64,000 bases of DNA from Locusta migratoria (Eukaryota; Arthropoda; Insecta; Orthoptera; Acrididae): contig CM048746.1 in NCBI GenBank assembly GCA_026315105.1, positions 640,019,398-640,083,397 of the forward strand, written 5' to 3'. Under the pieces are notes generated by a model. It did no database searches. It was not told the DNA's origin and saw nothing but the letters and a program-made list of their open reading frames with translations. The translations under genes were made by a program, and so were the position numbers. Positions 20,018-31,609 of the stretch are shown in pieces. The first letter of the stretch is position 1. The number at the start of each line of letters is the position of its first letter.

Positions 20018-20883
20018 CTGCTTTACCGACGATTGATTTTATATGGTCGTTCCATTTTAAATCCCTCCTAATGACTACTCCCAGATAATTTATGGTATTA
20101 ACTGCTTCCAGTTGCTGACCTGCTATAGGGTAGCTAAATGATAAAGGGTCTTTCTTTTTGTGTATTCGCAGCACATTATACTTGTCTATATTGAGATTTA
20201 ATTGCCATTCCCTGCACCATTCGTCCACTCGATGCAGATCCTCCTGCATCTCAATACAATTTTCCATTGTTACAACCTCTCTATATATTACAGCATCATC
20301 CGCAAAAAGCCTCAGTGAACTTCCGATGTTATCCGTAAGGTCATTTATATATATCGTGAACAGCAACAGACCCACGACACTCCCCTGTGGGGACACCTGA
20401 CATAACTCCCACTTCGGAAGACTTCTCTCCATTGAGAATGACCTGCTGCTATCTGTTATCTAGCAATTCCTCAATCCAATCACACAATTGGTCTGATAGA
20501 CCATATGCTCTTACTTTGTTCATTAAACGTTTGTGGGGAACTGAATCAAACGCCTTGCGGAAGTCAAGAAACACAGCATCTACCTGAGAACCCGTGTCTA
20601 TGGCCCTCTGAGTCTCGTGGACGAATAGCGCGAGCTGGGTTTCACACGAACGCCTTTTTCGAAACCCATGCTGATTCCTACAGAGCAGAATCCTAGTCTC
20701 GAGAAATGTCATTTTATTCGAACCTAATACATGTTCCAAAATTCTACAACTGACCGACATTAGATATATAGGCCTATAGTTCTGCACATCTGTTCGGGGA
20801 CCCTTCTTGAAAACTGGGATGACCTGCGCCATATTCCAATCTTTCGAAACGCTATGCTCTTCTAGAGACCTACGATACACCAC
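19827..20883 (-). pseudogene. CR1-like LINE reverse transcriptase
   Basis: The frame 20883-20449 carries NYRPIYLMSVSCRILEHVLG, NQHGFRKRRSCETQLALF and the A block VFLDFRKAFDSVPH with its catalytic Asp. It then hits a stop after LLDNR. The frame 20432-19827 carries QGSVVGLLLFTIYINDL, FADDAVIYREV with both catalytic Asp, and EWQLNLNIDKYNVLRIHKKK. Active-site residues survive, but the stop and frameshift near 20440 inactivate the enzyme. Confidence 0.88.
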
Positions 20884-20903
20884 TGCGAGAAGGGGGGGGG
20901 GGG

Positions 20904-21110
20904 GGCGGCCGCGGTGGCCGAGGGGACTGAGGCGCTCCAGTCACGGTCTGCACGGCCACTACGGTCGGGGGTTCGAATCCCCCCTCGGGCATGGATATTT
21001 GTGCCGTTCTTAGTATTAGTTAGTCCCATAAGTAGTTTGTAAGTTTAGGGACTAATGACCCCCTAGTTAAGTCCCATTGACTATACAAACATTTTGAACA
21101 TTTGATTTTT
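20904..21110 (+). mobile_element. SINE-A with 11-bp TSD in poly-G context
   Basis: GAGAAGGGGGG occurs at 20887-20897 and 21111-21121. Between the left copy and the SINE head the G run extends to 20905. The SINE is complete with head, B box and tail. Confidence 0.9.
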
Positions 21111-21645
21111 GAGAAGGGGGGCCAGTTCCTTCGCGTACTCTGTGTAAAAACGAACTGGTATCACATCAGGTCCTGCGGCCTTTCCTCTTTTGAGCGATTT
21201 TAATTGTTTTTCTATCCCTCTGTCAATTATTTCGATATCTGCCATTTTGTTATCTGTGCGGCAATCTAGGGAAAGAACTACAGTGCAATCTTCCTCTATG
21301 AAACAGCTTTGGAAAAAGACATTTAGTAATTCCGCCTTTAGAGAGCCATCCTCTGTTTCAATGCCATTTTCGTCACACAGTGTCTGGAGACTTTGTTTTG
21401 ATTCACCTACCGCTTTGACATAAGACCAAAATTTCTTAGGATTCTCAGCTAAGTCAGTACAAAAACTTTACTTTCGAATTCGTTGAACGCCTCTCGCATA
21501 GCCCTCCGCACGCTACATTTCGCTTCGTTTAATTTTTGTTTGTCTACAAGGTTTTGGCTACGTTTAAGTTTGCAGTGAAGTTCCCTTTGTTTCCGTAGCA
21601 GCTTTCTAATTCCGTTGTTTTATTACGGTGGCTACTTTCCATCTC

Positions 21646-22459
21646 TTACACCTGGCTAGGTACATACTCACCTAATGCATATTGTACGATGGCTTTGAAC
21701 TTAGACCACTGTTCCTCAACACCATTTGTACTTAAGATAAAACTTCTGTGCTGAGCCGTCAAGTACTCTGAAATCCCCTTTTTGTCACTTTTTTCGATCA
21801 TAAAAATCTTCCTACATTTTTTAATATTTATATTTACGGCTGAAATTACCGATGCTGTAACTGCTTTATGATCGCTGATTCCCTGTTCTGCATTAACTGT
21901 TCCAAATAGTTCGGGTCTGTTTGTCACCAGAACGTCTAATATGTTGTCACCACGAGCTGGTTCTCTGTTTAACTGCTCAAGGTAGTTTTCAGATAATGCA
22001 CTCCCTGCCACCTGTAATAAACGTTTGCGTTTCCCAATCTATATCGGGTAAATTAAAAATCTCCTCCCAAAACTATAACGTGATCGGGAAATCTAGTCGA
22101 TATATTTTCCAAATTATCCTTCAGGTGTTCTACCACAACAGCTGCTGAACCAGGAGGCCTATAGAAGCATCCAATGACCATGTCTGAGCCTGCTTTAACC
22201 GTGACCTTAAGCCAAATTATTTTACACTTCGGATCTCCGTCTATTTCCTTCGACACTAGTGCACCTCTTATCGCTATAAACACGCCTCAACCTTCACTGT
22301 CCAGCCTATATCTGCGGTAAACATCCTATTCCTATTCCTTGACAAACTAGCAAGTATGTTTCCATGTAGAAGTGTGTATGAAGTAGCAGACAGGTTTCTT
22401 CTAGGCAGAAGCCAAGATCGAGTAGTGCCAACGCAAATACTGTTACTCCTCTGGATCAC
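21646..22459 (-). pseudogene. CR1-like LINE APE-type endonuclease
   Basis: Frames 22459-22274, 22283-22053 and 22011-21646 together give GCFYRPPGSAAVVVEHLKDN, HVIVLGGDF (the GGDFN motif of APE-type nucleases, at a frameshift), then DNILDVLVTNRPELFGTV and QGISDHKAVTASV, whose Ser-Asp-His is part of the active site. This domain nicks the target DNA to prime reverse transcription. The start is truncated at about 22460 and at least two frameshifts are present. Confidence 0.85.
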
Positions 22460-22562
22460 AGATGAGACGGTAGGCAGTCACCTGTTCGCTCAGAGAGTGG
22501 CGAATCTGTCGCCCAAAAGTTGGTAGGGCCTGCGCTCCCCTAATTCGGATGAGTTCTGTTAG

Positions 22563-22751
22563 TCGCGGCGAATTAACCTTGCGCAGTGGGGCGGCGTCTG
22601 CGGTGCGTGCGGCTGTCGCCGTCGGGGGGTTTGAATCCCTTCCTCGGGCATGGATGTTTGTGTTGTCCTTAGGTTAGTTTAAGTAGTTAGTGAGCTACGA
22701 ACTAATAACCCAGCAGTTGAGTCCAACAGAATTACAAACATTTGAACATTT
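22563..22751 (+). mobile_element. SINE-D
   Basis: Head GCGGCGAATTAACC, a T-rich B box GGGGGGTTTGAATCCC and the shared tail TTACAAACATTTGAACATTT. Flanks AGTTCTGTTAG (22552-22562) and AGTTCCATTAG (22752-22762) look like an eroded duplication. Confidence 0.8.
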
Positions 22752-22762
22752 AGTTCCATTAG

Positions 22763-24500
22763 CGGAAGCTCGTTATCTTTTCAGCCACTGCAGCCGAAAC
22801 CTGAAGTAGTAAGCTGAGATTTTGGAAGTCCGTTCAGATTCTTTCTCTAGTTGGTAAATATGTTAGTAACCTTATAGGAGTTGCCTAATAATGTTGTTGA
22901 CAGGTTCATCGAGGTATCAGGAGGCTCAGATTGGTAAATTTTGTCTAAATTCGTGATATTTCCACAGTTATCGTACTTTGAAAGTTTGATTATCCTTCAT
23001 TCACTTGGAACGAAAGCAACAGTCTTTCCTTTTCAATTTAGGGCATTTTCCGTCTATCTATGGAAAAAGTCAAGTCAGATCTATTCTTCAGGGAAAATTT
23101 GGGAGACGAGTTTAATTTGGTATGAGATTTTCTTTTGTGAACAACTGTGAGGCACGTGGGTGTGAAGCCACCAGTTTCACTACATCACGCAGTATTTAAC
23201 ATGGTCTGTTTTTCTTTTTCCAGCAGTAAGTAGGAAATTATCGCGTGTGAAATTATTAATATACTTACGAACTACTTTTGCCTACTTTATAAATTGTATA
23301 TGTTGGACTTTGGTCAATAGTTTGAACAACATATTCTCTGTCACTGCAGACTAAGCGTCAACTTTCATCATCATTAAAATCATTAGCCATCATTAGCCCG
23401 TATTGTGCAGGCAGCGAGCTAAGGTATTTTCTAAATGCTCACATTTTCTGTAGTAAATTCACACAGGCTGACGGGTGAAGTATTTCTATGAGAGTACCAG
23501 GATGTATGATTGTAATGCTACATAACCTGAGTTAATACCTATATCTGGCACTGAAAGTAAAGAATAGCTTTCTTCTTTTGGCACTGTCAAACGTAATATT
23601 AATACGGTCATTTCAAACAAATAGCAATGTGAGTGTAGCGTTGGTAACGAATAAAATCGTATAAAATCCGTCTCCTTGTACTCCATAGGGAATGTGTTAA
23701 GAAGCCAATGTTTACTAGTAACCATTCTCTTGTTCATTGTGTTAATGTGTGTAGTTAAATAATGGAACGAGTTGTGTCCCAAATAAATGTTAATAAACGA
23801 GAAGTTCCTCTTGCTTATTTACCCACAAGGTCATTACCACAATTATCCCCAGTTATCCCAGTAACAAGAATATTGCTCTGTAATAGTGACCAGCCTAACT
23901 GGAATACACATTGCAAATAACAAATAGGCCCATTAAAAGTAAGACCCTTATTATTCAAGTAAATGCTATCCGTTGCGCATCCTTATAATAAATAATTCGG
24001 CCAGTCTCATGACCTAAGATTAAGAGTCCTTGTCAACATCAGTGTGTCTGTTGTATTCACCGTTAGTTCTAGGGAAATATGGCCCCGGAACAACGAGGCA
24101 ATAATAATAGAAAAGTTATATATTGTAACTTTTGGAAATATTTATACAAGTAGTGGCACTCTCTTCACCATATACTGAATGAGTTGGTCAAGCAACTAGA
24201 ACGCCTCCTACGATCCACCGAGCAAGGAGGACTCAATTGAGATACGGCCGAACGTTAACGGTGAAGTGGGCTTGAGTAGCATCATGTATCAGACAGAATA
24301 TACTGCTACTCATCAATGCCATCTCTTCTAGCAGGGGAGGCAAATTGATCCTCATCAGACGTCAATAGTTCCTGCCTCTTACGTGAAGGAACACTGGTCC
24401 CAAAATACGGTCGAAAATTATCTCGGCGCACATATACCGACTGCACCATGCTGAAAAATTCCTGCACCATACCAATTGCTGGGGGGGGGGGGAGGGGGGT
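22763..24500. other. Unassigned region ending in G-rich run
   Basis: No coding motif or repeat border seen. At about 24481-24499 there is a nearly pure G run broken by one A. Confidence 0.45.
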
Positions 24501-24524
24501 CGCAGACTATCCCGAATAAGATTG

Positions 24525-25990
24525 TTATTAATGTTATACCAGATAAGGCTGAATTATGTTTTGTTGGATTCTGTCAAAAATTTTATCAATCAATTATAAT
24601 AGAAGTTACATGTACATAATAGTTTTACATTCTTTATTTACACGGTTTTTGAAAAATGGTCCATCCTCCTGGAAGGACATCAGCCGCATTCACATTCACT
24701 AGAAACATGTCTTAATTGAAGTATCAGGTTAATACAATCTTATTGTTTTATATGGAACAATAAGAAACAAGAAACATGATGTGGTACACTACATTTAATG
24801 CACTGTGTTGCAGATTATTGACATTGGCGACATCCTGAAACAGGATCTACAGGCAGATCTGCGACTTAATGTTCCAGCTTGTCATATCTGGTATAAATTT
24901 TTGCTGTTTTAGATGGTCTTCTTCTTTGTATTGCAACACGGATGTTTGATTCCAGAATTGCGGTGATGATTTTTCGACGAAATGCCATGTGGTCCATTTT
25001 TCCACCATCCTCCCTGTAGAGCTGCCATGGATTATGCTCAGCGACTTCGACAAAATGAGCAATAATGGAGAACCCCCACTTCTTTTCCCTGATAGACACT
25101 CTATAGAGTGAAATATTTTGGTCAATTCTATCAGAACCTTTCATGAAGTTACAGCAGTGGTAAATGAGTCTCCGTTGTTGAATTGTTATCCAACTTCTCT
25201 GCTGATGGGGATATCGCATAACTGGATGAGTTGGACTGATAATAAAGGTTGCCACTGTCACTACGCTGTTATTCCATGAAACCACTAACATATTGGCTGA
25301 ACTGTCAGATCTCAAGTCGAATGTCCTCTGGGTTTCTTTTTATGTCTTCTCCCTTCTCTAGACTACAATCTTTACCAATCCTGTTGGTCCTTATTGCATC
25401 TGTGGCCAGAATGTTTGTTAGATGCAAGTCACATAGAAGATGACAGGAAGTCAAAAATTGTCAAAATGGGTGTGGGTATTTATGAAGCAGCAATAACAAA
25501 ATTTTGGTATACTAGTAACAAACAACGAAAATTCTACACCCTGAATGATGATAAATAAGCTAAAAAACATTTTAGTAACCAAAGTAGTTTGCTTTTGTTG
25601 CTGAAATATTGTAAAAACACATGTAGTTATGTTTCAAGGAAAGAGAAATGTCTACATTAGTATGACATTCTGAAAGAACGTGTGTACAATTATATCGCTA
25701 ATATATCCGTTCACAGAGACGTCATACTTACCCATCAACTAGGAGGTCAGGCAGAAAATTCATTTTCAGCAAATGAAGTTTTCTCACACAGACACAGTAA
25801 TAGTAACTCAACTATGACAGCTAAATATTAGTTTAAACAATTTAAAGGTTCAGTTGGATGAAGTGTGAACCACTGACATCTGTTGGACGGCAGAATAAAC
25901 TAGCAGTATAAGTAGCTTTACGTTCTGTAAAAATCCTTCCTGAAGGACAACATCCGTATCTGGGTAAGTATAGATGGACTCATCTGCGAA
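24525..25990 (-). pseudogene. piggyBac-like transposase relic, copy 2
   Basis: The minus-strand frame 25315-24866 (149 residues) contains VVSWNNSVVTVATFIISPTH, then GSDRIDQNISLYRVSIREKK and HFVEVAEHNPWQLYREDGGK. This is the piggyBac-family block with the conserved 'G-x-D-x-x-D-Q' motif (GSDRIDQ), which holds a catalytic Asp, and the downstream Trp-rich helix. Copy 1 at 10945-12360 is colinear. Upstream coding (about 25330-25990) is unreadable. It once cut and pasted DNA at TTAA. TTAA ends for this copy were not found. Confidence 0.82.
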
Positions 25991-26179
25991 TAGGATGATG
26001 GATGTCACACATCCCAGAATCGTGGTTGATCGGTAAATAACTCTGTGACAGAACTGTTCCAAACATTCACTTCCAGACTAAACTTCATTAAAACCTTTTT
26101 GTTTCCGTATCCTCTCATCGCACGGTGTAAAAAGTCACTCTTTATATACCAATATTCGTACCATTCAGGATCCTGTATG

Positions 26180-27380
26180 ATCCCATTCCTTTCCCCCCCA
26201 ACTCGTTCTCTTTACTGAACATCTCCGCCTGCATTACAAATCAGATCCGCCTAACCCCCAGTCCAGCCCCTCCTCTCTGCACCTGGTCTGTTGCCGCGCC
26301 TCCACCACTGTATTCCCCCTGCTCTCCACTTGTCCACTCTCCAGATCCTTTCCCGTGGCAACTTCCGTACCCTCCCTCTCCTGGATGATGCCCTCCGACC
26401 TGACATCTACCCTTCATACCAGCTGTGATCCTTCCCCTTGCTCTCTCTCTCCCTTCTCTTCCTGAGGGCCCCGACTATCCCTCCCTTCCCCTCCCTTCTC
26501 CCCTCCTCATTCCACCCTGCTGTCCCTGCGGATCCTCCTCTTACCGCCGTCCTATTTCCTCCTTCCCCGTGGCTTCCTGGGAGATCATCCACCCCGTCTC
26601 TTCCCCAACAGCCCTGTGGCTCCTCCCCACCCTCTCCCTATCCTTTCATCCCCTTTTCCCCCACACCACTTCATCAACGCTGTAAGTGTTCTGCCATCTC
26701 ATTCCACCCTGCTGTCCCTGCGGATCCTCTTCTTACCTCCGTCCCATTTCCTCATTCCCTGTGGCTTCCAGGGATATCATCCACCCCGTCCCTTCCCCAC
26801 CAGCCTTAGGCTCCTCCCCACCCTCTCCCTATCCTCTCATCCCCTTTTCCCCCACACCACTTCATCAACGCTCTGCCATCTGTGGAACCTTCTTTGTACT
26901 TCCATGTGCGTGCTTCGACAAGTGTAGTGCCTTTCAGTTACATTGTTTTATTGTACAACAGTGAACGGCCAACCCAAAGCCGACACCATCAGTTTTAACT
27001 TGTGTGTTTCTCCGAGTGTGTGATATGTTCTTCGTTTTAGCTACACAATAGCTGGCGGTTTAACCATAGCCGCCGCCCTACGCCCATTTTAATTGTGTGT
27101 GTGCCACTGACTTTCGAGCAGTTGTTTTCATTCACCACTATCGCCGTTCCAAATCTTTTATGACGCCACTATTTCCCTCCATTTTATATACTTCGTTTTA
27201 TCTCCATTTTACATCTCCGTTGTATGTATGTGTTATCTGCAAAATTTTATCTCCTTTATGTTCATATGTTTCTACCGTGTCAAATTTTATTTCAGTAGGC
27301 TGAAGAGCGCCAGTGAGCGCTGCCAGCCCGCCCCTTTTTTAGGGGAATTTAAATCACAATAAAGAAAAAATAAACAGTCA
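26180..27380 (+). repeat. Pyrimidine-rich region with 192-bp tandem duplication
   Basis: TCCACCCTGCTGTCCCTGCG starts at 26511 and again at 26703, and the following 180 bp are similar (CCACACCACTTCATCAACGC in both units). Downstream, 26940-27320 is single-copy here and ends with CGCTGCCAGCCCGCCCC and AATAAAGAAAAAATAAA, which looks like a polyadenylated retroelement 3' end. Open frames in the CT-rich part are proline/serine-rich because of base composition and are not counted as genes. Confidence 0.65.
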
Positions 27381-28985
27381 GGATTAAGATAGGATTAATT
27401 ATAAAATACTGAAGAGCCAGAGAAGAGCAAGAAAATTATATTAGAGGTTCATTTACTAAGCATGAAAGCCTCACGGAATTGCAGTATTAGTAAGAGCCAG
27501 CTAGCTGCAAATACGTTGGAATCACAGTCTTCCTGCGTGCTATAAGGTAAATATTTTTATTATGTTGGTCACGTCTATGTCTGCAGTGTGAATATTATTG
27601 AGTCAAACCAGTGCACAGTATTTCGCTGCCTGGCAGGCCCGGCTAAGGCTGAAGCCTGAAGGATGTTAGGAAAAGCCAAGAGGGTCCATCGACAAGTACT
27701 TATGAACGAGGAGTGATGAGCTACTAGTCCTATTAAGGATATGCGCAAGTCGGATGTGCTGATGGCATCACTATCAATAATCTTTATAAGCTCTGCGAGA
27801 GAAATTGGTTTTACCCGTAGTACTTGCACCGTGTGCAAACTCACAGATTATCAAACTACATTCTGTCAAATGCGTTCTGACAAATTGGAATGTTGAGACA
27901 TCTTGACTCTTACAGGGCACTGAAATAAACTCAATGGCAAAGTTGAAAATTTGCGCTGGACCAGGATTCGAACCCGAGTTTCCCGTTCGTTTTTGTCTTT
28001 ATTATTATTATTTTTTTTTAAATATTGGACGAGTGGAAGACTACGTTGTTTTGTTGTTGAAGTAGGTTTCATTATATCCACAAATCAACTCCGTTAACCG
28101 TCCTCGAAGAAGCTTGTGTATCAACTATAACGTGATGTGCATCTTTTCACTGTCAAAGTAAATGCTCCCATCTCAGCATTTGCGGCATAGCATGACTTTA
28201 AGGTATATAAAGTATACTACATTGAGCTTTGTTCCAGTTTGGTATCCGGTCTGTGATCGTGGGTAATGTTCTCTAACTTATTACATAGGATCCATTCACT
28301 CGCTCGTTGTCTGTTTTGCAACTATCAATACATCATCTTCCCGCACCCAGGACTCTTCGGCTTACTGGTGGGTCCGCAAACACTATCTCTAAGAGAATTG
28401 TGCAACTATTATTCTACCTGCAGAGTCGTCATAATTTTACGTGCCCATCCTGCAGACATTGTCAGTTGTACAGTGCTTTCAACTCTGTATCGCAAGTTTT
28501 TGTGCACTGAAAACTTTAACTTGGCCTGATGAACTGCCCCAGAAAATAATCCCGTATGACATGATGACATGGAGTGAGAGTATAGATAAAACGCTAGATT
28601 TTTTTACATCTCCTATGGCTGACATAATTCGCATATTAAGCAGGGTCTTGTTCAGGAGCTTCAGCAGTTAAATTTTTATGATCAAGAATATGACAGTTTC
28701 AATATCTTCTATCTCCTTGTTGTCATACTTTCGTCATACACTGGCAGGAAACCTTTTACAAGTCCTAAACTTCATATAGTGTTCTTTTTTTTCCAAAGTT
28801 TAGCGACAGAGAATTGGCTAGGGACCATTTACTATTGCCCATGAAAATTTCTTTGTCCGAACATTCTAAGGCTATAGGAACTGATAGAGGAATGCGTTTG
28901 CAAATAGAGATGAATTTAAACACTCCGAGGAGGGCGTTGCAGACGGCAGACAACCTGTGTCTGGCGCAGGCTCTAGATCGGTAAA
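27381..28985. other. Unassigned region with tRNA-SINE fragment
   Basis: At about 27945-27990 the plus strand reads GGACCAGGATTCGAACCCGA, the reversed B-box part of another tRNA-derived SINE. A related remnant, GGACCAGGATTCTAGAC, is at about 34383. Otherwise no feature recognised. Confidence 0.45.
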
Positions 28986-29143
28986 TACTGTTAAGATAGC
29001 AGTTTATCACGATTTAAATGATTTTGAGCGTGGTGTTATATTTGCGCATGAGCGATGGGATACAGCATCTCCGAGGAAGCAGTGAGGTGGGGATTTTACC
29101 GCACGACCATTTCACAAGTTCGCCATGAAAGTCGGGAATCCAG

Positions 29144-29187
<44 letters not shown>
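29144..29187. repeat. Poly-A run of 44 bases
   Basis: Pure A tract inside the helix-turn-helix part of the Tc1-like relic. It may be a microsatellite expansion of an original AAAA site, a retroposon tail or an assembly-length artefact. Confidence 0.9.
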
Positions 29188-29190
<3 letters not shown>

Positions 29191-29476
29191 CCGACATCTC
29201 TGCGTCCGGAGAAATATCCTGCATGAACGGGACCAACGACGACTGACGTTCAGCGTGACAGAAGTGCACCAATTCCACAAAATGCTACGGATTTCAATGC
29301 TGGGCTATAAACAAGTGTCAACGTCCAAACCATTGAACGAAGCATCATCGATATGTGTTTTCGTAGCCGAAGAGCCACTTATATTCCTTTACTGACTGCG
29401 CGCCTTGGCCCGTCGACGCCGACACTGGACTGTTGGTGAATCGAATCATTTTCCTTGGTTTGAAGAGTTTAGTTTC

Positions 29477-29675
29477 ATAATGTTCAAATGTTTGTTCAGG
29501 TTATGGGACTTAACTACGGGGTCATCAGTCCCTAAACTTACAAACTACTTATGAACTATCTAATCCTAAGGACGGCAAAAATATCCATGCCCGAGTGGGG
29601 ATTCGAACCCCCGACCGTAGTGGCCGTGCAGACCGTGACTGGAGCGCCTCAGTCCCCTCGGCCACCGCGACCGGC
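29477..29675 (-). mobile_element. SINE-A with 13-bp TSD
   Basis: AGAGTTTAGTTTC (29464-29476) and AGAGTTTTGTTTC (29676-29688) differ by one base and flank a complete reversed SINE-A. Confidence 0.9.
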
Positions 29676-29934
29676 AGAGTTTTGTTTCAAATAGTGTAGA
29701 GTGGATGGACGTCTGCAGGCGATGAATTCATCGATCCAGAATGTTGGCAGGAGACTCTTGAAGCTGGTTGAAGCCTCTTCAATAGTGTGGGATCTGTGCA
29801 GATGGAGTGAAATGGGACCCCTGATACGTCTAAAAGCGACTCCGACAGGTGACACGTTTACGTCATCCTGAATGATAACCTGCATCCATTCCTGTCCATT
29901 GTGTATTCCGACGGACGTTGCTTACGGAAGAAGC

Positions 29935-30535
29935 TTTGAATGGCTTGTTTGACGTCAGCATTGATTTAACATCTTTCTCCGACAGTCTTCTTCAATTCTA
30001 GAGACGGAAGCCCCTTGGTGCGATATCAGGACTGTATGGCGGATGGTCTAGGCGTTCATAGCCATAGTTGAAATATGGATTTGCCTCGGCGTCGTCTAGG
30101 TGGGGTCTCGCGTTGTCTTCCAACCGCAGAACGACAGATCTGAGAAGGCCAGGCGAATCACCTCTTTTAATTTCGATATAGTGGCACAGTACTGCGCATC
30201 ATTGATAGCTGTATGCTTCAAAAAGTACAGTAAGAAATCTTCTTGGGCGTCGTAGAAAACGGTGGGTAGCACTTTACCTGCAGTCGGAGTACTTTTGTAC
30301 TTCTTTCGGACAGGAGATGACGGGTGTCTGCAGTACATGGATGCAGCCTTCGAGTCGGGCGTGTAATGGTGGACCCACGTTTCATCCCCGTCACAATCAG
30401 AAATAGAAAGTCACTGACATATTCATGGTCGACCTGTACCCAAAGGAGTATCTGTGTCTTGCGGGTTCACCTGCTGTGTCGTCTTTCCCCCATAGCTGTT
30501 CAACGATTTTTCCGTATTGAACGCACTGATTTTTT
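29935..30535 (-). pseudogene. mariner-like transposase relic (minus part)
   Basis: On the minus strand, IVTGDETWVHHYTPDSKAAS at about 30410-30350 contains the first catalytic Asp of the mariner DD34D triad. KVLPTVFYDAQEDFLLYFL follows. DNARPH with the second Asp is at 30117-30100. HPPYSPDIAPRGF follows at about 30040-30005, where the third Asp of the usual 'SPDLAPSD' is replaced by Gly. Stops and a frameshift separate these blocks. The C-terminal segment is not downstream but on the opposite strand at 30537-30609. Confidence 0.82.
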
Positions 30536-30536
30536 C

Positions 30537-30609
30537 CTGGATGGCTTATTGAAGCTTATAAACTGGTTTGACAAATGTCTCAATGAACTTGGAGATTATG
30601 TCGTAAAAT
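30537..30609 (+). pseudogene. mariner-like C-terminal segment in opposite orientation
   Basis: The plus strand reads FFLDGLLKLINWFDKCLNEL followed by GDYVVK and a stop. This is the characteristic C-terminus of mariner transposases ('KCL..GDYVEK'). It abuts the minus-strand body of a mariner relic and lies in the opposite orientation, which suggests a local inversion or two separate insertions. Confidence 0.72.
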
Positions 30610-30646
30610 AAAACTATGTCTTATCTTTAATGGTTCATTCTACTTT

Positions 30647-30847
30647 GCCAGTCGCGGTGGCCGAGGGGACTGAGGAAAGCCAGTCACGTTCTACACGGCC
30701 ACTACGGTCGGGGGTTCGAATCCCCCCTCGGGCATGGATATTTGTGGCGTCTTTAGTATTACGTAGTTAATAAGTAGTTTGTAAGTTTATGGACTGATGA
30801 CCCTGTAGTTAAGTCCCATAAGCTCTACAAACCTTTGAACATTTGAA
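30647..30847 (+). mobile_element. SINE-A with 12-bp TSD
   Basis: TCATTCTACTTT at 30635-30646 and 30848-30859 flanks a full-length SINE-A whose head has diverged (GCCAGTCGCGGTGGCCGAGG). Confidence 0.92.
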
Positions 30848-30949
30848 TCATTCTACTTTATTCCTCTCATACGCAACACTTACCACACTCGACAGGAGAA
30901 ATTTATATTCCAACTCCCCCTCGTATATTTCCCATGTCTTTTTACGGAC

Positions 30950-31397
30950 ATTTACTAAGCCAACATCACCTTTGGTCACTTAATGATGAAATTTTAAATC
31001 ATATCTTTCAGAAAACTGTTAAGTGGTTCTTTACCAATGGACTCTCATTAATCTTTGATAAAACCCAGTATATACAGTTTCATACAGTAAATGGCAAAGA
31101 TTATCCTGCAGATATTTATTTAGGGATCTTCACTGTAGCGTTCATGAAATTTGTGATTAATAATCCGACGCAATTCAAAAGTAATAGCTATGTGCGTAGC
31201 TAGAACAATAGGATAAAGGGTGATATTCACTATTCAATTTTAAATCTTTGGCACAGAAAGGGGTGAATTATGCTGCCACAAAAGTCTTCGGTCACCAAGT
31301 AGCATCAAAAGTCCGACAGTTGGCCAACTAGTATTTAAAAATATATTAAAGTCATTTCTGAATGGCAACTGCTACAAGACTTTAGATGCATTTGTAG

Positions 31398-31447
<50 letters not shown>

Positions 31448-31600
31448 AAAATAAAAATGAAAGAAAACGAAAATAAAAAATCCTTGAAATGTTGATTTTC
31501 ATGTATAGACAACATTTACTAAACTGACACGTTCCACATCATTACGAAATGTCGAAGATATGATCCATGGACCAAGTATTAATACAGTCTAATATAACGA
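30950..31600 (+). pseudogene. Jockey/CR1-group LINE 3' fragment with poly-A
   Basis: The frame at about 31010-31110 reads KWFFTNGLSLIFDKTQYIQF, the RT palm end after the catalytic box in Jockey/CR1-type LINEs. Later text at about 31215-31330 gives HYSILNLWHRKGVNYAATKV, the C-terminal block of such proteins. A 46-base A run (31400-31445) and an A-rich stretch interrupt the C-terminus. The 3' UTR-like sequence GACACGTTCCACATCATTAC follows at about 31524. Clade not resolved. Confidence 0.62.
31400..31445. repeat. Poly-A run of 46 bases
   Basis: Continuous A tract followed by an A-rich decay zone to about 31480. Confidence 0.9.
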
Positions 31601-31609
31601 TACGGGAAC

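Larger units (their letters stand above)
19491..22460 (-). mobile_element. CR1-like LINE with endonuclease and RT, (GTAGAT)n tail
   Basis: On the minus strand the order is endonuclease (22459-21646), linker, RT (about 20883-20050) and C-terminal segment (20017-19562), then CCCTCCGCCACACACCGTC and a tail of TGTAGA repeats (19491-19506). It is 5'-truncated inside the endonuclease. A SINE-A at 20904-21110 splits it with an 11-bp duplication. This is the most complete CR1-like copy here but it carries several frameshifts and stops. CR1/Daphne-like assignment is from RT motif style. Confidence 0.9.
28990..29932 (+). pseudogene. Tc1-like transposase relic, split by poly-A and SINE
   Basis: N-terminal helix-turn-helix text is readable: GYSISEEAVRWGFYRTTISQ at about 29058-29117, in the style of Tc1 paired-like DNA-binding domains. 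A 44-base poly-A (29144-29187) then interrupts. The frame later gives DPECWQETLEAG and DNLHPFLSIVYSDG (about 29740-29925), matching the part of Tc1-like proteins just before the second catalytic Asp. A SINE-A at 29477-29675 also interrupts it. Many stops; clearly dead. Confidence 0.68.

Noticed and set aside
26438..26809. 123-residue proline/serine-rich ORF
   Set aside because: Open in several frames at once because the DNA is CT-rich and duplicated; no start context or domain.
29014..29280. ORFs with poly-Phe or poly-Lys
   Set aside because: They are produced by the poly-A tract inside the Tc1-like relic.
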